This document shows positions 25,150 to 33,452 of a stretch of DNA of 64,000 nt, piece by piece; within the stretch, counting starts at the first letter, position 1; the number at the start of each line of letters is the position of its first letter. The position numbers and the translations under genes are program-made. The notes under the pieces are model-generated. The model was not told the origin of the DNA, did no database searches, and saw only the letters and a list, made by a program, of their open reading frames with translations. Origin of the DNA: Mycolicibacterium sp. CBMA 234 (GTDB lineage: Bacteria > Actinomycetota > Actinomycetes > Mycobacteriales > Mycobacteriaceae); contig NZ_MPKW01000023.1 of assembly GCF_009729415.1 (NCBI RefSeq), forward strand, positions 62,001-126,000, read 5' to 3'.

Positions 25150-25916
25150 ACGCGCGGTACGTCGCCCTCGGCAGTTCGATGGCGGCCGGGCCGGGAATCG
25201 CGCCGGGGGCTCCCGGTGCGCCGAAGCGATCCGGCCGGTCAGCGGTCAATTACGCACACCTGGTGGCCGCGCAACTCGGGTATGACCTTGTCGATGTGAC
25301 CTTTTCGGGCGCAACTACCGCGCACGTCCTGTCCGACGAGCAGTTCGGCACGCCGCCGCAGGTGCACGCCCTCGATGGATCCGAAGCGCTGGTCACCATC
25401 ACCATCGGCGGCAACGACGCCGGTTACGTCCCGATGCTGGCGGCGGCCTGCCTACCCCGATTCGTCCGATCCGTGCCATACGTCGGCGGGCTGCTGCGCG
25501 GTCAGCTCGACAGGGCGGCGCGCGATCGCGCACTTGACGCGGTGGCTGAATCATTGAAAACCGTTGGTACAGAAGTGCGTCGGCGTGCACCACGTGCCCG
25601 GGTGCTGTTCGTCGACTATCTGACGCTGTTGCCGCCGGCCGGTGAATCGGCGCCTCCGATCGGCGACGCCGAGGCCGCGCTCGGTCGGCACATCGCCGCC
25701 CGCCTGGCAGAGCTGACGGCCGCTGCCGCTGCTGAGACAGGTTGCGAACTGGTGCAGGCCGCGGCCGCGAGCCACGATCATCACGCGTGGTCCGCCGATC
25801 CGTGGACCACGGCTTTTCACTGGCCGCTGCCGGGCCGCGTGGCACCGTTGCACCCCAATGCCGCGGGCATGCGCGCCGTCGCGCAGATGGTGATCGACCG
25901 CGTATCGTGCGCGTGA
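25146..25916 (+). CDS. SGNH/GDSL-type hydrolase
   Basis: The 256-residue protein starts directly with ALGSSMAAGPG (block I, GDS read as GSS), then GGND (block III) and DPWTTAFHWPLPG...LHPNAAGM (block V His). The Ser and His of the triad are visible, so it may be an active esterase/lipase. There is no signal peptide, so it is cytoplasmic. It is joined to thiG by GTGA overlap and to the ABC ATPase by TGATG overlap, so it is translationally coupled to both, although no thiamine role is known for it. Confidence 0.8.
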   Translation: MNARYVALGSSMAAGPGIAPGAPGAPKRSGRSAVNYAHLVAAQLGYDLVDVTFSGATTAHVLSDEQFGTPPQVHALDGSEALVTITIGGNDAGYVPMLAAACLPRFVRSVPYVGGLLRGQLDRAARDRALDAVAESLKTVGTEVRRRAPRARVLFVDYLTLLPPAGESAPPIGDAEAALGRHIAARLAELTAAAAAETGCELVQAAAASHDHHAWSADPWTTAFHWPLPGRVAPLHPNAAGMRAVAQMVIDRVSCA

Positions 25917-26821
25917 TGATCCAGCTGACCGGATTGACAAAGGTTTTCGGCCGGAAACGCGCCGTCGATGACCTGACCTGTTCGGTCGAGCCGGGCTTTG
26001 TCACTGGCTTTTTGGGGCCGAACGGCGCGGGCAAGTCCACGACTATGCGGATGATCGTCGGGCTGGACCGCCCGAGCGCCGGCAGCGCGACCGTGCTCGG
26101 CAAGAACTATCAAGACCTCAAGCATCCGCTGCGCAGCGTCGGCGCGCTGCTCGATGCACGTCAGGTGCATCCGGGCCGCACGGCCCGCGCGCACCTTCGG
26201 TGGCTGGCCGCCAGCAACAAGCTGCCGAAATCGCGCGTCGACGAAGTGTTGGAGATCGTGGGATTGACTGATGTCGCGGGGAAGCCGGCCGGCACGTTCT
26301 CGCTCGGTATGTCGCAACGGTTGGGCATCGCGGTGGCGTTGCTGGGCGATCCGGCTGTGTTGCTGTTCGACGAACCGGTGAACGGGCTGGACCCGGAAGG
26401 TATTCGGTGGATTCGGACGTTGATGCGCGATTTGGCGGCTGAGGGCCGCACGGTGTTGGTATCCAGCCACTTGCTGGCGGAGATGTCGAACACCGCGGAC
26501 CGGCTGCTGGTGATCGGCCGCGGTCGATTGATCAGCTCGAGCACAATGTCGGAATTCCTGACCAGCTCGGGGAGCGACACCGTCCGGGTGCGGAGCCCGC
26601 AGCTCGACCGGCTGCACGAATTGTTGGCGGCGCAGGATGTTTCGGCACGTCGGACCGGCGATGTCCTGCTGGTTCGGGGAGTTTCGACGGAGCACGTCGG
26701 AGATCTGGCTGCCGGCCACGGCATCGTCCTGCACGAGCTGGCGGCGCAGCAGGCCTCATTGGAGGAGGCGTACTTGAGATTGACCGACGACGCCGTCGAC
26801 TACCGGGCGGTTGGCGCATGA
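25916..26821 (+). CDS. ABC transporter ATP-binding protein
   Basis: The 301-residue ATPase has Walker A GPNGAGKST, signature-like FSLGMSQRLGIAVALLGDP, Walker B LLFDEPVNGLDP and the H-loop VSSHLL. The C-terminal 80 residues resemble drug/bacitracin-type exporters (DrrA/BcrA). ATG 25916 overlaps the hydrolase stop. It pairs with the permease that follows by an ATGA overlap. Confidence 0.92.
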   Translation: MIQLTGLTKVFGRKRAVDDLTCSVEPGFVTGFLGPNGAGKSTTMRMIVGLDRPSAGSATVLGKNYQDLKHPLRSVGALLDARQVHPGRTARAHLRWLAASNKLPKSRVDEVLEIVGLTDVAGKPAGTFSLGMSQRLGIAVALLGDPAVLLFDEPVNGLDPEGIRWIRTLMRDLAAEGRTVLVSSHLLAEMSNTADRLLVIGRGRLISSSTMSEFLTSSGSDTVRVRSPQLDRLHELLAAQDVSARRTGDVLLVRGVSTEHVGDLAAGHGIVLHELAAQQASLEEAYLRLTDDAVDYRAVGA

Positions 26822-27564
26822 CGACCATCAACGCCGAGCGGATCAAGCTGCAGACCACGCGGTCCCCGATCTGGCTCATCCTGGTCGTGGTGGCGGTGAG
26901 CATGGGGTTCTCCGCGATACAGGCCGCGGCACTGTCGCCGTACGGCGTGCTCGAGCCTGCGCGGGCGGCGATGGGCGTCAGCATGTTCGGCGTGCCGGTG
27001 TTGATGATCCTGTCCGCCTTATCGATTACCGGCGAATACCGCACCGGCATGATCCGCGCGACATTCCTGGCCACCCCGCGAAGAGCGTGGGCGCTGACGT
27101 CGAAAGCGATTGTGATGGCGGTGGTTTCCGCCGTCGTCACCGCGGTGATGGTGATGGCGGCCGTGGCGCTGGCCACTGCGCTGGTGAGCGAATCACAGCG
27201 CGCCAGTTTGTCTTTCGCCAATGCCGAGGTCTGGCGCGCGGTCGGGACGATGTCCCTTTACGCCGTGCTCGGTGCGGTGCTCGCCATCGGTTTGGGCACG
27301 TTGTTGCGGCACACTGCGGCGGTGGTCGCGGTGGTGTTATTGATGCCATTCGTGGTGGAGCCGGTGCTGGGAGCGCTTCCCGAGGTCGGCGTGCGGGTCG
27401 GTCCGTGGCTTCCGTTCGCGAATGCGTACACCTTCACGAAGACGCCGTGGTTCCAAACGTTTTCGATGACGTGGGGCGCGGTTGGTGCGGCCTGCTACTT
27501 CGCGGTGGTGGCGGGCGCGGTGTTCGTGCTCGCGATCGCGGTGGTCACTCGCCGCGACCCCTGA
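26818..27564 (+). CDS. ABC-2 type transporter permease
   Basis: The 248-residue protein has about six hydrophobic segments and begins TTINAERIKLQTTRSPIW, the classical start of actinobacterial ABC-2 permeases. With the upstream ATPase it forms a DrrAB/BcrAB-like exporter. Substrate unknown. Confidence 0.88.
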   Translation: MTTINAERIKLQTTRSPIWLILVVVAVSMGFSAIQAAALSPYGVLEPARAAMGVSMFGVPVLMILSALSITGEYRTGMIRATFLATPRRAWALTSKAIVMAVVSAVVTAVMVMAAVALATALVSESQRASLSFANAEVWRAVGTMSLYAVLGAVLAIGLGTLLRHTAAVVAVVLLMPFVVEPVLGALPEVGVRVGPWLPFANAYTFTKTPWFQTFSMTWGAVGAACYFAVVAGAVFVLAIAVVTRRDP

Positions 27565-27598
27565 GACCAGACCCGCCCGCATCGCCGCGCGTTCAGGC

Positions 27599-27604
27599 TA
27601 CGGT
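27599..27604 (+). promoter_or_regulatory. -10 hexamer TACGGT before lpqL
   Basis: TACGGT ends 7 nt before ATG 27612, suggesting that lpqL has its own leaderless promoter separate from the ABC genes. Confidence 0.45.
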
Positions 27605-27611
27605 GGTGCCC

Positions 27612-29084
27612 ATGGTCCGGACCTTCCTCGCGCTGTCGACGGTGCTGGCCGTTTCCGTCACGGGGTGTTCGCAGTCGACTCCGACCGTCGACCGGTTCGC
27701 CGATGATCTCGCCAAGAGCGTGACCATCGATGCGATGACCGGGCATCTGGCCAAGCTGGAGGCCATCGCCGACGCCCACGGCGGGAACCGGGCATTCGGC
27801 ACACCCGGGTACGACGCGAGCGTCGACTACGTCGCTAATGCGCTGCGCGCCAAGGGCTTCGACGTGGCCACCCCTGATCTGGAAATCAAGGTCGCCTACA
27901 ACGAAACACCCGAGCTCACTATTGCAGGCACTCGGATCCCGGCGCGGGCGTTGGAATACTCAACCGGCACCCCCGGCCTCACCTCGCCGCTGGTCCCCAT
28001 TCGCGCCGGGGCCGGATCCGGCTGCAACAGCGCCGATTACGGCGGCCTTCCGGTCAAAGGTGCGGTCGCGCTCGTGGATCGTGGCACCTGTTCCTTCGCC
28101 ATCAAAGAAGCAACCGCGGCGGCTCAGGGCGCGGCGGCACTGCTGGTGGCCGACGACAAGGACGACGTCGACGACGCGGGTGCTCCTGCGCGCAGCGGCA
28201 CCCTCGGCGCGAAGACCGCAGTCCAGATTCCCGTCGTGCTGATCCCCAAGGCGGCAGGGGCGCGGCTGCGGTCCGCTCCGGCGCTGGCGACCCTCAAACT
28301 CGATGCCGGAGTGCGGATTCAGCACACCCGCAATGTGATTGCCCAGACCAAAACCGGATCAGTGCACGACGTCGTCATGGTCGGCGCGCATCTGGACAGC
28401 GTCCCGGAGGGGCCCGGCATCAATGACGACGGCTCCGGCGTTGCGGCCGTCCTGGAGACCGCGCTGCAGTTGGGCAGCGCACCGGCGATCAACAACGCGG
28501 TGCGGTTCGCGTTCTGGGGCGCCGAAGAAGAAGGGACCATCGGGTCCACCCGATACGTCGAATCTCTCGACTTCGAGGCGCTGAAAGACATTGCGCTGTA
28601 TCTGAATTTCGACATGCTCGGCTCCGAGAACGCCGGCTACTTCAGCTATGACGGGGACCTCTCGGGCCCGCCATTGCCCGACGGCGCGGTGCCGCGCATT
28701 CCTGAAGGATCGGCGGGCATCGATCGCACCCTGACGAATTACCTGCACAGTGCCGGCAAACCGGCTCGGGACTATCCGTTCAACGGGCGGTCGGACTACG
28801 ACACCTTCACTAAAGCCGGCATTCCCGCGGGCGGGCTGGGCACCGGCGACGAGGAGAACATGAACGACGAGCAGGCCCGACTCTGGGGCGGCATCGCCGG
28901 AAAGCCGTTCGACCCCAACTACCACAAGAAGACGGACACCTTGGCGCACATCAACCGCACGGCCATGGAGATCATGGGCCGGGGAGTGGCTTTCGGAGTC
29001 GGCTGGTACGCCCAGGATTTGGGTGGACGCAACGGTGTTCCGGTCCGGGGCGACCGGACCCGACACGTGGTTGCCGCATCATGA
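27612..29084 (+). CDS. lpqL: Lipoprotein aminopeptidase LpqL, M28 family
   Basis: The 490-residue lipoprotein has lipobox SVTGC (Cys19), a PA domain (about residues 110-225) inserted before the M28 catalytic domain. Metal and catalytic residues are complete: His260 (GAHLDS), Asp272 (INDDGSG), Glu305/Glu306 (WGAEEEG), Asp334 (NFDMLG) and the late His in YHKKTDTL. It should be an exported Zn aminopeptidase anchored to the outside of the membrane. It overlaps the following paralogue by 4 bp. Confidence 0.93.
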   Translation: MVRTFLALSTVLAVSVTGCSQSTPTVDRFADDLAKSVTIDAMTGHLAKLEAIADAHGGNRAFGTPGYDASVDYVANALRAKGFDVATPDLEIKVAYNETPELTIAGTRIPARALEYSTGTPGLTSPLVPIRAGAGSGCNSADYGGLPVKGAVALVDRGTCSFAIKEATAAAQGAAALLVADDKDDVDDAGAPARSGTLGAKTAVQIPVVLIPKAAGARLRSAPALATLKLDAGVRIQHTRNVIAQTKTGSVHDVVMVGAHLDSVPEGPGINDDGSGVAAVLETALQLGSAPAINNAVRFAFWGAEEEGTIGSTRYVESLDFEALKDIALYLNFDMLGSENAGYFSYDGDLSGPPLPDGAVPRIPEGSAGIDRTLTNYLHSAGKPARDYPFNGRSDYDTFTKAGIPAGGLGTGDEENMNDEQARLWGGIAGKPFDPNYHKKTDTLAHINRTAMEIMGRGVAFGVGWYAQDLGGRNGVPVRGDRTRHVVAAS

Positions 29085-30559
29085 GGCGGGCACTGGCCGC
29101 GGGCCTGCTGGCCATCTGCGTGGCGGCGTGTACCCCGCCCGTGAAGGCTCCGGTGCCGCAGCCGGCGCCGGAGGACCCCGATCTCGGTCGTGCGCTGGCC
29201 GCCAAGGTCGTCCCCGACGGTATGTACGCCCACCTGAAGAAGTTCGCCGCCATCGCCGCGGCGAACAAGGGCACACGTGCCGACGGCACCCCGGGATTCC
29301 AAGCCAGTGTCGACTACGTGGCAAACCTGTTGAAGGACAAGGGGTTCGATGTCGAGACCCCCGAGTACGTGCGGGTGGCGCCGGGCGCGCCCGGCAATCC
29401 CATGCTGGATGTCGGCGGCCGCCAGTGGTCGGTGGTGCAGGCCTCGCTGCTCACACCGACTGCGCCGGGTGGGCTGAGCGGGCTGACGATGCACGCGGTC
29501 AAGCCGGCCGGCTGCGCGCCGGCCGACTACGGCACGCTCAACTTGCGTGGCGCCATCGCGGTGGTCGACGACACGGGTTGTTCGGTCGTCGACAAGCAGA
29601 ACGTGGCAGTGGGTCGCGGCGCCGCTGCCGTGCTGGTGGTCAGCACGCCCGGCGCGAACGGCAGCCCGCAGGGGTTGTTCACCCCCGGCTATTACGAACG
29701 CCTGACCACGCCGGTGGGAATGATCGGCAAGGATGCGGACACGGCTCTGCTGCGCACCAACGTGCCCGTCAAGCTCGTCCTCGATGCGAAGAACAGCGCC
29801 GTGAAGTCGCGAAATGTATTCGCGCAGACAAAGACTGGTGATCAGCACAACGTCGTGATGGCCGGTGCGCATCTGGACAGCACAACGGGGAGTGCGGGCA
29901 TCAACGATGCCGCATCGGGTGTCTCTGCGTTACTGGAAACGGCTGTCGCGCTTGGCGGCTCGCCGAAAATCGCGAACGCGGTGCGGTTCACCTTCTGGGG
30001 TTCGGGGGCTGTCGGCCACGAAGGTGCCACCAAATATGTCCGTGGCTTGGCGGCCGATCCGCTGAATGACATTGCGCTGTACCTGAATTTCGACATCCTC
30101 GGTTCGCCCAATGCGGGCTTCTTCACGTTGGACGGTGACCAGTCGGGTCAGCCCAACCCTGAGATTCCCGTTGATGCGGTGCCCCTCGGGTCCGCAAGCA
30201 TCGAGCGCACGCTGGCCGGGTACCTCTACCTGGCCGGCAAGCGTCCCGCGGACATCGAGCTGGACCTCGGTACTGACTACGGCCCGTTCTTGACCGCCGG
30301 GGTTCCGGTCGGCGGCATCAGCACCGGGACGACGCAGCGCAAGTCGGCGCTTCAAGCCCGGCTGTGGGGTGGCCAGGCGGGCGTCGCCTTCGATCCGACG
30401 CGCGGCCCGTCGGGAGACACCGTCGAGGCCCTCAACCGGCCAGCGCTGGCAGCGACTGGACAGGCGGTGGCCTTTGCGGTCGGTGCCTATGCACAGTCGC
30501 TCGTCGGGCCGAATGGCGTTCCGCCCCGCGACCAACGCCACCGGCAGGCAGGCAAGTAG
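29081..30559 (+). CDS. Tandem LpqL paralogue without catalytic residues (pseudopeptidase lipoprotein)
   Basis: The 492-residue lipoprotein (lipobox ICVAAC, Cys17) matches LpqL along its whole length, including the PA domain. It keeps His264 (AHLDS), Asp276 and Asp338. It has lost the Glu pair: WGAEEEG in LpqL reads WGSGAVG here (Gly309/Ala310). It also lacks the late His, since YHKKTDT is replaced by RGPSGDT, and the second Asp of NDDGSG is Ala. The general base and two metal ligands are therefore absent, although the frame is intact. It starts by ATGA overlap with lpqL, so the two are probably made together. It may bind peptides or regulate LpqL rather than cleave. Confidence 0.85.
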   Translation: MRRALAAGLLAICVAACTPPVKAPVPQPAPEDPDLGRALAAKVVPDGMYAHLKKFAAIAAANKGTRADGTPGFQASVDYVANLLKDKGFDVETPEYVRVAPGAPGNPMLDVGGRQWSVVQASLLTPTAPGGLSGLTMHAVKPAGCAPADYGTLNLRGAIAVVDDTGCSVVDKQNVAVGRGAAAVLVVSTPGANGSPQGLFTPGYYERLTTPVGMIGKDADTALLRTNVPVKLVLDAKNSAVKSRNVFAQTKTGDQHNVVMAGAHLDSTTGSAGINDAASGVSALLETAVALGGSPKIANAVRFTFWGSGAVGHEGATKYVRGLAADPLNDIALYLNFDILGSPNAGFFTLDGDQSGQPNPEIPVDAVPLGSASIERTLAGYLYLAGKRPADIELDLGTDYGPFLTAGVPVGGISTGTTQRKSALQARLWGGQAGVAFDPTRGPSGDTVEALNRPALAATGQAVAFAVGAYAQSLVGPNGVPPRDQRHRQAGK

Positions 30560-30568
30560 CGGGGTTCG

Positions 30569-31375
30569 CTATCTGCCCACCTCGAGCGCGCGACGGATCA
30601 CGGAGTCGTCGTACATGGTGAGACCATCGCATACGCGTCCGTCGCGGAAGTGGAAGCGGTCGAGTCCCGTGAAGCGGACTGGTTGGCCATTGACCGTGCC
30701 GGTGGCGACGAATTCGATGAACACGACATCGTCCTCGGCGAGGAAGTCGATGACTTCGACTTGCACGCCGGCGATCAGTTCTGTCGTGTCGCGGATATGG
30801 TCCTGGTACTCGTTGATTCCGACGATCTCGCCCGGCCGGCCGACCCAGGTGCTCCGCAGATCTTCGGTACCGATCTGCGGGACGAGGTCTGGGTCCGGGG
30901 CTGCCCAGAATGCTTTGTAGCCGGGGATGAACCCGCCTCCGATGGTGGGCCGCAGCGATGCGAGCCGAATTCCGGTCTGCTCGCAGAAGGTCGCGACGTC
31001 AAAGTAGCCCACATCGGATACCAGCAGACCGTCACGGAAGGTGCACACGAAGGTGACCGGAATATCGACCGGTCGACCGATCTTTGCCCCCAACCCGAGG
31101 AAGTCCGCTGCGATTGTGCCGCGGAACCTGCCCCAGGCAACCGCCGTATCCGTGCCGTAGGCGATCCCTTCGAATTCGCCGTGGTAGTCGGGAAGCGCGG
31201 TAAACAGTGCCTGGTAGAAGCCTTTCAGCGCCTCGTGGCCTTGGATCGGCTCACCGAAGCCGATGCTGCGGTAGACACCGTCGGAGGCATAGGCGGCGGC
31301 TACGGCGTCTGCGTCGTGTGCGTTCTTCGCTGCGGCGTATGCCTCGGTCGCGGTCACCAGATCGGCTTGGTTCAT
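30569..31375 (-). CDS. Tandem-domain SnoaL/NTF2-like protein
   Basis: The 268-residue protein consists of two SnoaL-like cone domains, about residues 1-130 (ATEAYAAAKNAHDADAVAAAY ... FRGTIAADFLGLGAKIGRPVDIP) and 140-268 (WVGRPGEIVGINEYQDHIRDT ... GQPVRFTGLDRFHF). The family binds or isomerises hydrophobic ligands such as polyketides and steroids, and substrate cannot be told from sequence. It is convergent with the second M28 gene, 9 bp apart. The 151-bp gap upstream contains no clearly supported promoter. Confidence 0.8.
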   Translation of the reverse strand: MNQADLVTATEAYAAAKNAHDADAVAAAYASDGVYRSIGFGEPIQGHEALKGFYQALFTALPDYHGEFEGIAYGTDTAVAWGRFRGTIAADFLGLGAKIGRPVDIPVTFVCTFRDGLLVSDVGYFDVATFCEQTGIRLASLRPTIGGGFIPGYKAFWAAPDPDLVPQIGTEDLRSTWVGRPGEIVGINEYQDHIRDTTELIAGVQVEVIDFLAEDDVVFIEFVATGTVNGQPVRFTGLDRFHFRDGRVCDGLTMYDDSVIRRALEVGR

Positions 31376-31526
31376 GCCGCGTATGGTTCCAGCCAGATAT
31401 CTAGATGGCGATTACCTACTGAGTAATTGTCAAAGCGAACGACGACTCGCTTCATAGCAACCTCATAAGTGGAATAGGGCTTTCTGTGTGCCCGGCTACC
31501 AGGTTGCTGGGCTAGTAATTGTGCCC

Positions 31527-31985
31527 ATGAAAACCACTTATCGTCGTTGGTCGGCTGCTGCCGGCACCCTGACGGTCCTGGCCATGGGCGGGTTGACCGT
31601 CGCCTGTGGTTCGCAGAGCAGCAATTCGCCGACGACCGTCACGGTCACTCCGTCGAGCACCACAACCACCACGACCACGGCCAAGCAGCACCACAACGGT
31701 GGCGGTGGCGGCAACAACAACTCTGGCGGAGGTGGCGGCGGCGGTGGCCAGCAGCAGGCACCCGCCCCGCAGACGGTGACCAACACGGAAACCGACACCC
31801 AGACTCAGACTCAAACCCAGACTGAGACCTCGACGTCGGTGCAGACCTCGACCGAAACCGACACGTCGACTTCGGTCGCGACGTCAACCTCCGTCGCGAC
31901 CTCGACCCAGACCGTGTACCAGAACCCGCCATGGCAGCACGGTGGATACAACCAGGGCAGCCAGCAACAGCAGCCCTCGCACTAA
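31527..31985 (+). CDS. Small Thr/Gln/Gly-rich putative lipoprotein
   Basis: About 152 residues. ATG 31527 gives an export signal (MKTTYRRWSAAAGTLTVLAMGGLTVAC) with a lipobox-like cysteine at residue 27. The rest is low complexity: a Thr run, a Gly-rich stretch, and an alternating Thr-Gln/Thr-Glu/Ser-Val section (TQTQTQTQTETSTSV...TSTSVATSTSVATSTQT), ending in a His/Gln-rich tail. It is probably a surface-exposed flexible protein. The nucleotide repeats (ACTCAGACTCAAACCCAGAC type) make length variation between strains likely. The function is unknown. Confidence 0.7.
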   Translation: MKTTYRRWSAAAGTLTVLAMGGLTVACGSQSSNSPTTVTVTPSSTTTTTTTAKQHHNGGGGGNNNSGGGGGGGGQQQAPAPQTVTNTETDTQTQTQTQTETSTSVQTSTETDTSTSVATSTSVATSTQTVYQNPPWQHGGYNQGSQQQQPSH

Positions 31986-33376
31986 CGCGGTCCCGCGACC
32001 CGGCCGGTGTCCAGTTGGCGGACGCCGGCCGACTCGCGGACTAGTTCGCACACCCGCCAACGGCCCGGGACGCCTTTGAGCTCGTAATCACCCCGGTCGG
32101 TGAAACTGTGGCGGGAGCCGGTGACGATGTCGCGCACCGTGGAGGAGACCAGCACCTCGCTCGGTCCGGCCAGTGCGGAGACGCGTGCCCCGATGTGGAC
32201 CGCCATGCCGGCGATGTCGTCGCCGCGAATCTCGACCTCGCCCGCGTGGATGCCGACGCGGACCTCGATCCCGAGCGGCTGGACGGCATCGACGATCTCG
32301 TTGGCGCAGTTGATGGCGCCGCTGGGGCTGGTGAAGATCGCCACGAATCCGTCGCCGACGGTGTTCACCTCGATGCCGCCGAAACGCTCGAGCTCGTGGC
32401 GAATGATGGTGTCGTGGTTGTCGAGCAGGGCGTGCCACCGGATGTCGCCCATGGCGGCAGCGTGTTGCGTCGAGCTGACGATATCGGTGAAAACGATTGT
32501 GGTGAGCACCCGTTCGGAATCGGCACCGGCCCGCACACCCGTGATGAATTCTTCGATTTCGTCGAGGACGGGAGTGCTGTCGCCGACCCAGTAGAGCGTG
32601 TCTTCGCCGGGCAATTCGACGTATCGGGCCCCGGTGATGTGCTCGGCAAGATAGCGGCCGTGCGCAGCCGGGACGAACGTCGCATCCCTGCGGTGCAGCA
32701 GCAGTGTCGGAGCGGTGATGGACGAAAGGTGTTCTCGCACATCGCCGTCCACAATGTTTTGGCTCGCCCTACGGGCCATGCTCGGCGATGCCGCGCGGTT
32801 GCCCGCGGCATCCCACCACGTGCGGAACGCGTGGTCGCCGGAGACCGACGGCGCCACATGGTGCAGCACGTCGAAGCCCTGCTCGACGGCGTCGGGCTCC
32901 AGTGCCACCGTGGTGAAGGGGCTGGCGCCCTCCCGATGGGAACCCGGCTCGTAATCCGGTGCCCACAGCACCCGGGCGGCGCCGTTGACGATCACCAGGT
33001 TCTGTACCCGCTCCGGCCGGTCGCCGGCGAGCAACAGCGCGGCCATCGCCGTGAATCCCGACGCGAATATCGTCGCGCGTTCGATCTCGAGCGCATCCAT
33101 GACAGTCACGGCGTCCTGGGCCCAGCAGTACTGGGTGATCGTGTCTGCTCCGATGCGCGACGACATGCCCATGCCGCGATGGTCGAATCGGATCAGGCGG
33201 CTGAAGGAGGACAGCCGCCGGAAGAAGCGGTACATCGACGGCTCGGCGTCGATCGAGTCGATGGGAATGAAGGGCCCGGGCATGACGACCATGTCGACGG
33301 GGCCTTCGCCCAGCACCTGGTAGGCGATGTCCAAGTCGCCGTGTGATGCGTAGCGAGTTCTGGGCGCCTGGGCCAC
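31982..33376 (-). CDS. Alpha/beta-hydrolase fused to class III adenylate/guanylate cyclase (LipJ/Rv1900c-like)
   Basis: About 464 residues. The N-terminal 280 residues are an alpha/beta-hydrolase (GPFIPIDSIDAEP, FDHRGMGMSSR). The usual nucleophile elbow GxSxG reads ASGFTA, so the nucleophile is not clear. The C-terminal 170 residues are a class III cyclase domain with metal-binding Asp in VFTDIVSST and in NTVGDGF. The purine-specifying Lys is Asn (EVNTVGDGF), as reported for Rv1900c. GTG 33376 is chosen because TATTCT lies 6 nt upstream; GTG 33412 is a longer alternative. It is convergent with the Thr-rich lipoprotein gene, overlapping 4 bp, and divergent from gntR. Confidence 0.85.
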   Translation of the reverse strand: MAQAPRTRYASHGDLDIAYQVLGEGPVDMVVMPGPFIPIDSIDAEPSMYRFFRRLSSFSRLIRFDHRGMGMSSRIGADTITQYCWAQDAVTVMDALEIERATIFASGFTAMAALLLAGDRPERVQNLVIVNGAARVLWAPDYEPGSHREGASPFTTVALEPDAVEQGFDVLHHVAPSVSGDHAFRTWWDAAGNRAASPSMARRASQNIVDGDVREHLSSITAPTLLLHRRDATFVPAAHGRYLAEHITGARYVELPGEDTLYWVGDSTPVLDEIEEFITGVRAGADSERVLTTIVFTDIVSSTQHAAAMGDIRWHALLDNHDTIIRHELERFGGIEVNTVGDGFVAIFTSPSGAINCANEIVDAVQPLGIEVRVGIHAGEVEIRGDDIAGMAVHIGARVSALAGPSEVLVSSTVRDIVTGSRHSFTDRGDYELKGVPGRWRVCELVRESAGVRQLDTGRVAGPR

Positions 33377-33382
33377 CAGGTC

Positions 33383-33388
33383 AGAATA
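33383..33388 (-). promoter_or_regulatory. -10 hexamer TATTCT of the hydrolase-cyclase gene
   Basis: TATTCT on the minus strand lies 6 nt before GTG 33376. The GntR tandem operator lies about 25 bp further upstream. Confidence 0.45.
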
Positions 33389-33413
33389 GCCCTGGTGTGA
33401 TCTCGGCTGCACC

Positions 33414-33437
33414 TTGTATGCAAGGTTGCATGCAAGG
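33414..33437. promoter_or_regulatory. Two adjacent 12-bp repeats, each palindromic (putative GntR operator)
   Basis: TTGTATGCAAGG (33414-33425) is followed at once by TTGCATGCAAGG (33426-33437), differing at one base. Each unit contains a 10-bp palindrome (TTGCATGCAA perfect, TTGTATGCAA one mismatch). The site lies between the divergent cyclase and gntR promoters. Confidence 0.65.
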
Positions 33438-33440
33438 AGC

Positions 33441-33446
33441 TACCGT
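33441..33446 (+). promoter_or_regulatory. -10 hexamer TACCGT of gntR
   Basis: TACCGT ends 6 nt before GTG 33453 and lies 3 bp after the tandem operator, so bound regulator would block it. Confidence 0.5.
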
Positions 33447-33452
33447 CTACGG

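Noticed and set aside
31800..31920. CRISPR-like repeats
   Set aside because: The repeats are short in-frame Thr-Gln/Thr-Ser codons of a lipoprotein, without spacers.
32108..33346. 412-codon frame on the plus strand over the hydrolase-cyclase gene
   Set aside because: Antisense shadow; the minus-strand protein has clear cyclase motifs.
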